Assembly (NCBI GenBank): GCA_963727845.1
Contig: CAVSHI010000003.1
Coordinates: 1,116,001 to 1,180,000, forward strand
Source of the DNA: JBEKTW01 sp963727845
GTDB taxonomy: Bacteria; Bacteroidota; Ignavibacteria; UBA10030; SZUA-254
Direction: 5' to 3'
Length of the DNA stretch: 64,000 nt
In this document: one piece after another, positions 1-6,444 of the stretch
How the letters are laid out: the number at the start of each line of letters is the position of its first letter
Position numbering within the stretch: position 1 is the first letter of the stretch
Notes under the pieces: model-generated
What the model was told of the DNA's origin: nothing
The model's database searches: none
The model's input: only the letters and a program-made list of their open reading frames with translations
Program-made: the position numbers and the translations under genes

Positions 1-1
1 A

Positions 2-883
2 TTAGCCGACCTGGACGGAGATGGCAAAAACGAAATCATCACAACCCATTTCCTGGTGGGGGATCAATATACTACGAACCAACATGGACAAAAACTTAGC
101 CTGATTGACGTTGCGGCCAAGAAAGTGCTGTGGGAGATTCCATTTGTCGACAGCGTGAATTATCTCGATCGTCCGTACTCGCAGTATTACAACGCAGACA
201 TGATTCTCGTCGTCGACGTTGAAAAGCGCAGAGGGAAAGAAATACTCGTGTCCGCCAATAACATAGGGCGCTCCCCTAGTTATATTGCCCGCCTCGATTC
301 AAGGGGAAATATCCTTGGCCAGTACTGGCACTTCGGAAGTTTGGTTGCTCTTTACGCAGTTGATGTCGACGGTGACGGTCGCAACGAAGTGATTGCCTGC
401 GGCGTGAATGACACGCAAGACACTACACAGGGTGAATTCCCAATGGCCGTGGTTCTGGACCCCAGAATGATTACCGGAAAAACTCGCTCAAGCGTTTGCC
501 CAGGCCTCGTTCTCTCACCTTCGGGCGCGGAAATCAATTACATTAGGTTTCCGCAATCAGACATAAACGTTGCCCTACGACAAAGTAGCTTCACAGAATT
601 CGCGCTTTTCGATAGTCCCGATGTTCTTCAGTTTCACGTATCCTCAACACTTCCTGACGGCACTCAGTGGCATTTTCATTACTATTTCTCACGACAGATG
701 GTGCCCCTCTATGTCAAATCGGAGAACACGACTGACCGGCTTCATGCAAAATTGAGAGACGAAGGTAAAGTCACCGGCACAATTGATAACGCGTATCTCG
801 AGAACCTCAAGAACGGCATCCGTTATTGGGATGGGAGAGAATGGCGGAAGGAAGTTACAAGGGTGAGGCAACCTTTGCCGTAG
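2..883 (+). CDS. FG-GAP/VCBS repeat protein, 5' truncated by the window edge
   Basis: The frame is open from the left edge, so the true start lies outside; the GTG at 56 is internal. Two calcium-binding-type motifs are visible, DLDGDGKNE at the very start and DVDGDGRNE near residue 120, typical of FG-GAP/VCBS beta-propeller blades. The stretch after them has no family I recognise and ends in an aromatic-rich region followed by a basic tail (GREWRKEVTRVRQPLP). FG-GAP proteins are usually extracellular or membrane-anchored sensors or adhesins, but the N-terminal part that would decide is missing. The stop codon TAG at 881-883 lies inside a GTAGAGT repeat element, so the last codons may be repeat-derived. 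Confidence 0.75.
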   Translation, partial: LADLDGDGKNEIITTHFLVGDQYTTNQHGQKLSLIDVAAKKVLWEIPFVDSVNYLDRPYSQYYNADMILVVDVEKRRGKEILVSANNIGRSPSYIARLDSRGNILGQYWHFGSLVALYAVDVDGDGRNEVIACGVNDTQDTTQGEFPMAVVLDPRMITGKTRSSVCPGLVLSPSGAEINYIRFPQSDINVALRQSSFTEFALFDSPDVLQFHVSSTLPDGTQWHFHYYFSRQMVPLYVKSENTTDRLHAKLRDEGKVTGTIDNAYLENLKNGIRYWDGREWRKEVTRVRQPLP

Positions 884-910
884 AGTGCGTAGCAACCTTC
901 CGAAGGTTGC
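880..910. repeat. GTAGAGT-linked hairpin, copy 1
   Basis: GTAGAGT at 880-886 is followed by a near-perfect palindrome at 892-910 (arms GCAACCTTC and GAAGGTTGC, 1-nt loop). The element overlaps the stop codon of the preceding gene. A second small palindrome (arms AACCTTC/GAAGGTT) sits at 929-943, and nothing else is recognised between 884 and 1089. It belongs with the copies at 3224, 3260 and 23296. Confidence 0.6.
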
Positions 911-928
911 CCCTTGCTTTCATCTTTG

Positions 929-943
929 AACCTTCGGAAGGTT
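929..943. repeat. short palindrome AACCTTC/GAAGGTT
   Basis: Seven-base arms around a single G. The core is the reverse complement of the core of the hairpin at 892-910, so the two together could pair in alternative ways. A related stem (GGCAACC/GGTTGCC with loop AAA) occurs at 1862-1878 inside the coding region of the next secreted protein. Confidence 0.5.
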
Positions 944-1089
944 TCACTGCGATGATTTCGACCAACCCGTCACCTTTCTTGACCGCCCAACTTTATCGTG
1001 ATTGGCGGATCGCAACCTACGCAATGCCCGCAGCGGGCGGTCCATTTTATCCGCCTCTGGCGATCTCCTTGGCGGGAACCTTCGCAAGT

Positions 1090-1320
1090 TTATGCAAACA
1101 CTAACCTTCCCTTCGGTTCAGGAATTGAGCGCCCTATCTCTTTTGCGGTTTCTAACCACTCTTGAATGACAACCTCTACATTTGCAAGCGCTTCTTTGAG
1201 TGTAGGACCATCAGCCATGCATCCCGGAAGCTCCGGAACTTCGGCAATAAATGCTTTGTCTTCATTACTCCAGTAAATGATCACTTCATATCGAGCCGTT
1301 TCCTTCTTACCCAAACGCAA
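1090..1320 (-). CDS. hicB: HicB-family antitoxin-like protein (orphan)
   Basis: The 76-residue protein has the compact HicB fold signature: YEVIIYWSNEDKAFIAEVPELPGCMADGPTLKEALANVEVVIQEWLE. HicB proteins neutralise HicA mRNA interferases by binding the toxin and often also the operator. The C-terminal part here is short (ends PEPKGRLVFA) with no clear ribbon-helix-helix or HTH DNA-binding tail. No HicA-like reading frame (small, double-stranded-RNA-binding-like, catalytic His) is visible upstream (to the right) or downstream. It is therefore either an orphan antitoxin or a stand-alone HicB-like regulator. It lies in repeat-rich, gene-poor DNA, consistent with an acquired or decaying module. 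Confidence 0.8.
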   Translation of the reverse strand: MRLGKKETARYEVIIYWSNEDKAFIAEVPELPGCMADGPTLKEALANVEVVIQEWLETAKEIGRSIPEPKGRLVFA

Positions 1321-1711
1321 TATATATCAATGACTTGTAAAAATCAACCATCGGGGTGGCGAAATTTCCACCATCCGACTGTGGATAAATGCTCTCCAGA
1401 TGCGGGAGCGAGGGAAACCGCCTCTGCGACCTCTGCGATTAGGATATTGAAACGCGGAGAACGTCCCGCCGTGCGGCGGGATAAACTCCGAGCGCAAAGG
1501 GCTTATAGCCGCACCATCCTTTTCGACCCTTCCGCCTCTCTGGGGTCGGGAGTAGGAGCCTCCCTCCCAGTCGGGTGCTGGGAGGGAGCTGTGCTCCCGA
1601 CCTACCCGAAACTTTTCTTTCCAGATTTTCAGCAAACCGTCCCGATTGTGATGAAAATTAGATGTGACCCATTATAATCCACCAATCCGTTGACTCTACG
1701 AGGGATTTCCC
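1321..1711. repeat. 391-nt intergenic region with stacked hairpins
   Basis: No gene is credible here; reading frames through it are translations of repeats. It holds a CTCTGCG-type degenerate tract near 1420-1440 resembling the element at 8358-8444. A GC hairpin lies at 1464-1481 (arms TCCCGCC/GGCGGGA, loop GTGC). A head-to-head pair at 1544-1570 and 1578-1602 would fold into a long imperfect hairpin. The unit GGTCGGGAGTAGGA...CTCCCTCCCAG and its near reverse complement recur at 3295-3394. A consensus -10 box TATAAT is at 1673-1678, with a poor -35 (TTGTGA at 1647, 20-nt spacing), possibly the promoter of the next gene. Confidence 0.6.
1544..1602. repeat. inverted pair of GGTCGGGAGT...CTCCCTCCCAG units
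   Basis: Unit A (1544-1570) is followed after 7 nt by its near reverse complement, unit B (1578-1602, CTGGGAGGGAGCTGTG then CTCCCGACC). The same two units recur in the opposite order at 3295-3319 (B) and 3369-3394 (A) with a 49-nt loop. Shared sequence between the two loci is about 25 of 26 positions for each unit, so this is a dispersed repeat, not chance. Confidence 0.65.
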
Positions 1712-2167
1712 ATGAAAAGATTCGTCTTTTTATTAATCGTGTGTTCCTGTAGTATCTACTCGCAGACGTACTATATGAATGTCCGAATGAAAGGAGGAAG
1801 CACCACCTCAATTCCAGTTCAGGACATTCAGAAGCTCACCTTCTCAGGTCCCACCGACGTTGGCAACCAAAGGTTGCCGACCGTAATCAAAACTTTTGCT
1901 CTGCTTCAAAACTATCCCAACCCGTTCAATCCAAACACCACGATTGAATACGAGCTACCAAAGTCTGGAAATGTCGAGGTCAAGGTCTTCAGTATTAATG
2001 GACAGTTGGTAAAGACTCTTGAAAGCACCCGTCAAGTCCAAGGTATGCACTCGGTTGTTTGGGATGGTAAGAATAACAATGGGCAGACTGTCGCGAGCGG
2101 CTTGTACATCTACCAAGTCGCTTTTGAGAACTCGATGCTCGCCAAGAAAATGCTTTTTATCAAATAA
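1712..2167 (+). CDS. small secreted protein with T9SS type A sorting domain
   Basis: A 151-residue protein. Residues 1-17 form a signal peptide (MKRFVFLLIVCSCSIYSQ). A short beta-like module follows (GGSTTSIPVQDIQKLTFSG), then from about residue 63 a full C-terminal por secretion domain (LLQNYPNPFNPNTTIEYELP ... NGQLVKTLES ... GLYIYQVAFENSMLAKKMLFIK). The sorting domain directs export across the outer membrane by the type IX system and is removed or anchored there. There is almost no cargo between signal peptide and sorting domain, so it may be a minimal surface peptide, a decayed gene, or a FlgD-Ig-like structural unit. The linker contains a small hairpin (1862-1878) resembling the nearby intergenic repeats. 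It is probably co-transcribed with the LamG gene 32 nt downstream. Confidence 0.8.
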   Translation: MKRFVFLLIVCSCSIYSQTYYMNVRMKGGSTTSIPVQDIQKLTFSGPTDVGNQRLPTVIKTFALLQNYPNPFNPNTTIEYELPKSGNVEVKVFSINGQLVKTLESTRQVQGMHSVVWDGKNNNGQTVASGLYIYQVAFENSMLAKKMLFIK

Positions 2168-2199
2168 CCTGACACCAAATTGATACAGGAGATACAAGA

Positions 2200-2976
2200 A
2201 TGAAATCCGCTATTACTTTTGTCATCACAGTTTTGCTAACGCAGTTCTCGTTTTCCCAAACGATGACCGTGCACAAAACTGATCAAACAACGACAACTTT
2301 CCAGCTCTTGCAAATTGATAGTATTACATTTTCTATCGGGTCCGGCACAATTCCAACGCAAGGCTTGGTTGCTTGGTACCCGTTTAATGGCAATGCCCAT
2401 GACTCAAGTGGCAACAGCAACAATGGTACAAACAACGGCGCGACTCCAGACACCGATAGATTCGGAAATGCAAATATGGCGTATAGCTTTAATGGTTCCA
2501 GTAGTTATGTGGAAGTTCCCAATAGTCCATCTTTGAATTCTTCAAATGCAATTACCATTAGTGCATGGATCTACCCTCGTGTTTGGCTTGGCGGCTCTAG
2601 AGTTCTTGAAAAAGGTAATGGTGACACCCAATATATGTTGTACAGTAACCCAGCGGCTTTTCATTTCTATCTGTACAATGTAACCAATGGGGATCTACCT
2701 ACACCACAGCCATCTCTTAATCAATGGCACCACGTTGTAGCAACTTTTGATAGTTCCACACATACACAGCAAATGTGGATCGATGGGGTCATTGCGGTAG
2801 ACAGTATTCATGTGAGTGGGGGTATTCACGTCACGAATTATGATCTTTACATCGGATGGAAACCCGTAGGCGCCGCTGGTGACCACTGGGAGGGTAAACT
2901 CAATGACATCCGCATATACAACCGAGCGCTGTCAAGCACCGAAATCCTATCGCTTTATCATGAAAATGGTTGGTGA
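2200..2976 (+). CDS. secreted LamG (concanavalin A-like) domain protein
   Basis: A 258-residue protein. Residues 1-20 form a signal peptide ending FSFSQ. A short module, TTTFQLLQIDSITFS, closely parallels the one in the upstream protein. A LamG-like jelly-roll domain runs from about residue 52: GLVAWYPFNGNAHDSSGN, then YSFNGSSSYVEVPNSPSL, ITISAWIYPR, WHHVVATFD and KLNDIRIYNRALSSTEI. LamG domains bind carbohydrate or protein ligands. Unlike its neighbour it carries no C-terminal T9SS domain, so it is predicted to be periplasmic or exported by another route, or to have lost the domain. The pair with 1712-2167 suggests that one encodes cargo and the other sorting signals from a formerly single gene; that is inference. 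A possible weak stem-loop (CAGAGCG/CGCTCTG, 3137-3167) lies downstream. Confidence 0.8.
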   Translation: MKSAITFVITVLLTQFSFSQTMTVHKTDQTTTTFQLLQIDSITFSIGSGTIPTQGLVAWYPFNGNAHDSSGNSNNGTNNGATPDTDRFGNANMAYSFNGSSSYVEVPNSPSLNSSNAITISAWIYPRVWLGGSRVLEKGNGDTQYMLYSNPAAFHFYLYNVTNGDLPTPQPSLNQWHHVVATFDSSTHTQQMWIDGVIAVDSIHVSGGIHVTNYDLYIGWKPVGAAGDHWEGKLNDIRIYNRALSSTEILSLYHENGW

Positions 2977-3223
2977 GAGGAATAGAACAATTTGTCAGGT
3001 GGTAGCCAACAATCGTGCTTATATTTTCGGTTTGGATGAAAACGGCCTACCGTCGGTCTCCGCGCCTCAGCCCATAGGCCTTTGGCGGCGACAATGGCGA
3101 GGATTCCAACCAAACAAACACACATCAAGAGGGAATCAGAGCGTCCATCGATAAGGTGGGCGCTCTGTTGTTCTTGGAGGTGATTCCGTCTACAAGGGAA
3201 GAAGCGAAAAATCGTGCTTTGCC

Positions 3224-3249
3224 GTAGAGTCCGTTCCCCCGAAACGGAC
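3224..3249. repeat. GTAGAGT-linked hairpin, copy 2
   Basis: GTAGAGT at 3224-3230 runs directly into a stem with arms GTCCGTT and AACGGAC (3229-3249) around a C-rich loop. The stem sequence matches the copy at 23296 except for the loop. Confidence 0.6.
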
Positions 3250-3259
3250 ATGCTGGGCC

Positions 3260-3284
3260 AGTCCGATTACGAATCGGACTCTAC
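3260..3284. repeat. GTAGAGT-linked hairpin, copy 3 (inverted)
   Basis: Read on the minus strand, this is GTAGAGT followed by stem CCGATT, loop CGT, and stem AATCGG. Compared with the plus-strand copy at 23296 (stem CCGTTT, loop CGT, AAACGG), one base pair is swapped from T-A to A-T while loop and flanks are identical. Such a compensatory change indicates that the folded structure matters. Confidence 0.65.
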
Positions 3285-3294
3285 TGGACACTCG

Positions 3295-3394
3295 CTGGGA
3301 GGGAGCTGTGCTCCCGACCCGCCCAGCCATCTTACTGCCGGCGACAACATCCTTGACATGTTCCCAATGGTCGGGAGTAGGAACTCCCTCCCAG
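3295..3394. repeat. inverted B/A repeat pair, second locus
   Basis: Unit B at 3295-3319 and unit A at 3369-3394 are the same two units as at 1544-1602 in swapped order. The 49-nt spacer contains no other recognised signal. Confidence 0.6.
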
Positions 3395-3410
3395 GGCAGT
3401 ACTCTACACG

Positions 3411-4829
3411 TCATGAATTCTTGTTGTACTCTACCTCAAACCGTTCGCCGGTGATTGATTCATCGAGGAATGTTTCCGTAGCCACATTCATCCATCGCTC
3501 GTTGATCCTGCGGCGACAGATGCGGTGAATGTTCAGGAGATTCCGCGTGGAGATGTTGTCTGTTGTGCTGTTCTTGCCGCCGGAGCCGCAGCTGAGCGTG
3601 AATGAGGGCGGGAGAGAATTGTAGATTCCCCCTAGGGCGCCGTGCGTCGACGGCGTGTTGACCAGAAGGCGGGCCACGTCGAGTGTCCGGGAAAAATACT
3701 CGATGCGTTCCGGCTTGTTCGAATAAATGACGGCAGTGTGCCCGACGCCGCCGAACCGTATGATCTCCTTGCATCTCTCCATGCCCGACTCGAAATCCTC
3801 CTCAATGTAAAATGCCAGGATAGGCGCAAGAAGCTCTGCCGACAGCGGACAATCGCGCGATACCTTGTCGACAATTCCCACCAGAACAGTCGTACCCTCC
3901 GGCACGGTGAAACCCGCCTTTTCGGCGATGCGCTCCACCGGCTGCCCCACGACAGCAGCCGTCATGACGCCGCGCTCGGCATCGTAGGCGATCCGTCCAA
4001 TTTTCTCGATCTCTTCGGGCGTCATGAAGTACGCTTTCTGGCGCTTGAACTCGTCGATGATCTTGTTCGCCATTGCCCGTTTGACAACCACGGCCTGCTC
4101 GCTGGCGCAGATCGAACCGTTGTCAAACGTCTTCGAGAGGAGAATGCTCTGCACGGCGAAGGGAATATCCGCACTGGCTCCGATATAGACAGGCACGTTC
4201 CCGGATCCGATACCGATGGTCGGGGTGCCCGAGCTGTAGCTCGCTTTAACCAGCTCGCCGGTTCCTGTCGCAAGGATGAGCGCCAGACCGCGGTGGACCA
4301 TAATCTCCTTTGTTTTCATGATGTTCGGCTTGGCCAGCCACTGGACGCAGTCCTCCGGAGCGCCGGCTTTAATGGCCGCTTCGTAGCAAACGCGCGCCGT
4401 CTCCGCCACGGAATTCTTTGCCATCGGGTTGCCGCTGATGATCACCGGATTGCGCGTCTTCATGGTGATGAGAACTTTGAAGATGGTGGTCGACGTCGGG
4501 TTGGTCACGGGCACAAGTGCGAGAATGGGTCCAAGCTGTTGTGCCAGCTCAATGATTCCGGAGACGGCGTCTTCCGAGATCACGCCGACCGTCTTCTGGT
4601 TCTTGATGTTGTCGTAGACAAGCTGGCCGGCGATGACGTTCTTCATGACCTTGTGCTGCCAGACCCCGAGGTTCGTTTCCTCGGCAGCCATTTTTGCAAG
4701 CCGGACGCGGTTGTCCATTGCGGCAAGATACACCGCGCGGACGATCGTATCAACCTGTTGTTGGTTAAACTTACGGAACTCCCCTGCCGCGCGCTTTGCT
4801 CGCCGGATAATATCGTCTACTGTTGCCAT
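3411..4829 (-). CDS. CoA-acylating aldehyde dehydrogenase (AdhE N-domain/EutE type)
   Basis: A 472-residue stand-alone enzyme matching the aldehyde dehydrogenase half of AdhE. The nucleophile is Cys241 in TFDNGSICASEQAVV. NAD-binding and substrate segments are also conserved (LVPVTNPTSTTIFK, ATGTGELVKASYSSG, SGNVPVYI, and the late GHTAVIYS ... TLSCGSGGKNST). The family interconverts aldehydes and acyl-CoA with NAD(H). The AdhE iron-alcohol dehydrogenase half is absent, and no microcompartment encapsulation extension or shell gene is seen, so a soluble acetaldehyde/acetyl-CoA or related role is likely. The C-terminus (last ~20 residues, ending FEVEYNKNS) runs into a GTAGAGT repeat element and is probably not part of the fold. 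It lies 43 nt after mqnC on the same strand and may be the last gene of that operon. Confidence 0.88.
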   Translation of the reverse strand: MATVDDIIRRAKRAAGEFRKFNQQQVDTIVRAVYLAAMDNRVRLAKMAAEETNLGVWQHKVMKNVIAGQLVYDNIKNQKTVGVISEDAVSGIIELAQQLGPILALVPVTNPTSTTIFKVLITMKTRNPVIISGNPMAKNSVAETARVCYEAAIKAGAPEDCVQWLAKPNIMKTKEIMVHRGLALILATGTGELVKASYSSGTPTIGIGSGNVPVYIGASADIPFAVQSILLSKTFDNGSICASEQAVVVKRAMANKIIDEFKRQKAYFMTPEEIEKIGRIAYDAERGVMTAAVVGQPVERIAEKAGFTVPEGTTVLVGIVDKVSRDCPLSAELLAPILAFYIEEDFESGMERCKEIIRFGGVGHTAVIYSNKPERIEYFSRTLDVARLLVNTPSTHGALGGIYNSLPPSFTLSCGSGGKNSTTDNISTRNLLNIHRICRRRINERWMNVATETFLDESITGERFEVEYNKNS

Positions 4830-4872
4830 ACGTGTGCCTTACTGTGGGGGACTGTAAGCTGTCTGATTGTCG

Positions 4873-5973
4873 TCAGGCAGCCTGTGATTTTTCGTACACT
4901 TTCAACGTCTCGTAGAGCGTTGTCCGCTGGGCCGGTATGAAGCCGGCATCCCGGATCAATTGAACGACTTCGTCCGTGTTTGTCTTGTTGACAAAGTTTG
5001 CGGCGGCGTGAACATTTTCCTCGAACAACGTTCCTCCAAAGTCGTCGCCTCCGAAATGGAGCGCGATCTGGCCGGTCTTCTTGCCTTCCGAAAACCAGGA
5101 TGCCTGGATATGGTCGAAGTTGTCTAAATAAATCCGGGAGATGGCGATCATCTGCAGGTACCGGACCGGGGTCGCATAATGGGGAATGATCTTTTCAAGC
5201 GGCGTGTTGCCCGGCTTGAAGCTCCACGGAACGAATGCCGTGAAACCCTTGTGCTCATCCTGAAGTTGCCGGATATTCTCGAGATGCTCGATGATATCCT
5301 CGTCCGTTTCCAGATGGCCGTACATCATTGTTGCCGTCGTCTTAAAGCCGATCCTGTGTGCCTCGCGCATGACGTTGAGCCAGTCGGCGCTCGTGCCTTT
5401 GAGGTGACTGATTTTTTTCTTCACGCGGTCCGAGAGAATTTCCGCTCCGCCGCCCGGAAGTGTCCGCTGTCCGGCATCCCAGAATCGCCGCAGTACTCCT
5501 TGAATCGTGAGACCTGAAACTTGAGACATGCCGATGATTTCCGATGTCGACCAGAAATGCGGCGTCACTTCCGGCACTTCTTTAACCGTCTGCTCGACCA
5601 TTTCAACATAATACTCGAATGGAAGGGATGGGTGTACGCCGCCCTGCAGGAGCACCGTTGTCACTCCGTGTCGCGCAGCTTCCTTGAAGTTTTGGATCAT
5701 GTCGTCGATGCTGTAGGTGTACTCGCCCTTTTCGCCGGGATGGCGGTAGAACGCGCAGAAAATGCAGTCGATGTTACAGACGTTGGAGTAATTCGGGTTC
5801 GTGTCGACGACGAACGTGACGCGTGGTTCGGGGTTCTTGCGAAACCGGATCTCCGTCGCGAGCTCTCCGAGGTCAAGCAGCTCCGCTTTTTGAAGAAGCG
5901 CTAAACCTTCTTCGGGAGTTATGCGTTCGTGATTCCTGACTTTTTCGATGATAGCCAAAAGCGGCACGTTCAT
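4873..5973 (-). CDS. mqnC: MqnC, cyclic dehypoxanthinyl futalosine synthase
   Basis: Radical-SAM enzyme of the futalosine pathway to menaquinone; it cyclises dehypoxanthinyl futalosine. The CxxxCxxC iron-sulfur motif appears as NVCNIDCIFCAFYR (Cys 66, 70 and 73 from the chosen start), preceded by VDTNPNYSN, the MqnC hallmark. Also present are LLQGGVHPSLP, TLPGGGAEILS, and the C-terminal ASWFSEGKKTGQIALHFGGDDFGGT. The ATG at 5973 is chosen because it lies 2 nt after the stop of the upstream toxin gene; a GTG at 5982 would add three residues. Translation is thus probably coupled to the toxin gene. Neighbours mqnE-mqnA, ubiD, ubiX and mqnP confirm the pathway. Confidence 0.93.
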   Translation of the reverse strand: MNVPLLAIIEKVRNHERITPEEGLALLQKAELLDLGELATEIRFRKNPEPRVTFVVDTNPNYSNVCNIDCIFCAFYRHPGEKGEYTYSIDDMIQNFKEAARHGVTTVLLQGGVHPSLPFEYYVEMVEQTVKEVPEVTPHFWSTSEIIGMSQVSGLTIQGVLRRFWDAGQRTLPGGGAEILSDRVKKKISHLKGTSADWLNVMREAHRIGFKTTATMMYGHLETDEDIIEHLENIRQLQDEHKGFTAFVPWSFKPGNTPLEKIIPHYATPVRYLQMIAISRIYLDNFDHIQASWFSEGKKTGQIALHFGGDDFGGTLFEENVHAAANFVNKTNTDEVVQLIRDAGFIPAQRTTLYETLKVYEKSQAA

Positions 5974-5975
5974 TT

Positions 5976-6248
5976 TTACCACCGCGAGAGCTTTCGGTAA
6001 ATATCTTTTCGATGCTTGACCATTTCTATGATTATTGTTTTCTTATCTGTGTCGAGTGAATAGACAATTCGGTAGTCTCCCACGCGGATCCTGTAAACAT
6101 CTTCTCCCCCGAGTTTCTTGCTTCCGGATGGAAACGGATCGAGCGAAAGGGAATCAATGTGAGCGGCAATTCGGGCCACATGTGCCCGTGGGACCCTCCG
6201 AATCTCCTTTTCAAACGATGCTCTGTACTTTATTCTAAAGGATTCCAT
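5976..6248 (-). CDS. RelE/ParE-superfamily toxin
   Basis: A 90-residue basic protein with the RelE fold signature: FRIKYRASFEKEIRRVP at the start, then GGEDVYRIRVGDYRIVYSLD and IIIEMVKHRKDIYRKL at the end. RelE-type toxins cleave mRNA on the ribosome; ParE relatives poison gyrase. The C-terminal KHRKDIYRK favours the RelE mRNA-interferase branch. It overlaps its antitoxin gene by 14 nt and ends 2 nt before the mqnC start. The module therefore sits inside the menaquinone operon between mqnE-mqnA and mqnC, all on one strand. Confidence 0.9.
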   Translation of the reverse strand: MESFRIKYRASFEKEIRRVPRAHVARIAAHIDSLSLDPFPSGSKKLGGEDVYRIRVGDYRIVYSLDTDKKTIIIEMVKHRKDIYRKLSRW

Positions 6249-6435
6249 CCTTTTTGAGCTTCTTTTTCAAATCTTCCCAATCGTAGGTGGGTTCTGTTTT
6301 ACGAGAAGCGGCTATTGCAAGATCCCCCAAATCTTCCAACAATTCTTCATACTTTTCAATGGGAAGAATAACCGCCGTTCTCTTTCCTTTCTTATCAACG
6401 ACATATGTTACGGTTGGTTCCTTTGCCTTACTCAT
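6235..6435 (-). CDS. Phd/RelB-like antitoxin
   Basis: A 66-residue acidic/basic protein: an N-terminal beta hairpin with VTYVVDKKGKRTAVILPIEKYEELLEDL, as in Phd/YefM- and RelB-type antitoxins, then a helical, charged C-terminal toxin-wrapping tail (DWEDLKKKLKKDGIL). It precedes and overlaps the RelE-type toxin, the standard antitoxin-first order. Antitoxins of this kind repress their own promoter; here that could also affect transcription reaching mqnC. It starts 9 nt after the mqnE-mqnA stop, so no separate promoter region is apparent. Confidence 0.85.
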   Translation of the reverse strand: MSKAKEPTVTYVVDKKGKRTAVILPIEKYEELLEDLGDLAIAASRKTEPTYDWEDLKKKLKKDGIL

Positions 6436-6444
6436 TGTGTACTC

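Larger units (their letters stand above)
2977..3410. repeat. 434-nt intergenic mosaic of palindromic repeats between converging genes
   Basis: No supported gene. The proximal 160 nt hold nothing recognisable except the stem CAGAGCG/CGCTCTG (3137-3143 with 3161-3167), followed by a T/G-rich run that could serve as a terminator. From 3224 to 3407 the region is built almost wholly of repeat units: two GTAGAGT hairpins in opposite orientation, the B/A inverted pair at 3295-3394, and a final ACTCTAC at 3401-3407. A further ACTCTAC at 3428-3434 lies inside the end of the converging aldehyde dehydrogenase gene. Confidence 0.6.

Noticed and set aside
1327..1635. Possible HicA partner of the HicB-like gene
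   Set aside because: The frame translates repeat DNA, is Gly/Arg-rich and lacks the HicA fold or catalytic His.
3411..4829. Bacterial microcompartment locus
   Set aside because: Only the aldehyde dehydrogenase is present; there are no shell genes or encapsulation peptide.
3642..4940. 432-residue open frame opposite the aldehyde dehydrogenase gene
   Set aside because: It is a codon-bias shadow of a strongly supported gene with an intact active site; its product has no recognisable fold.
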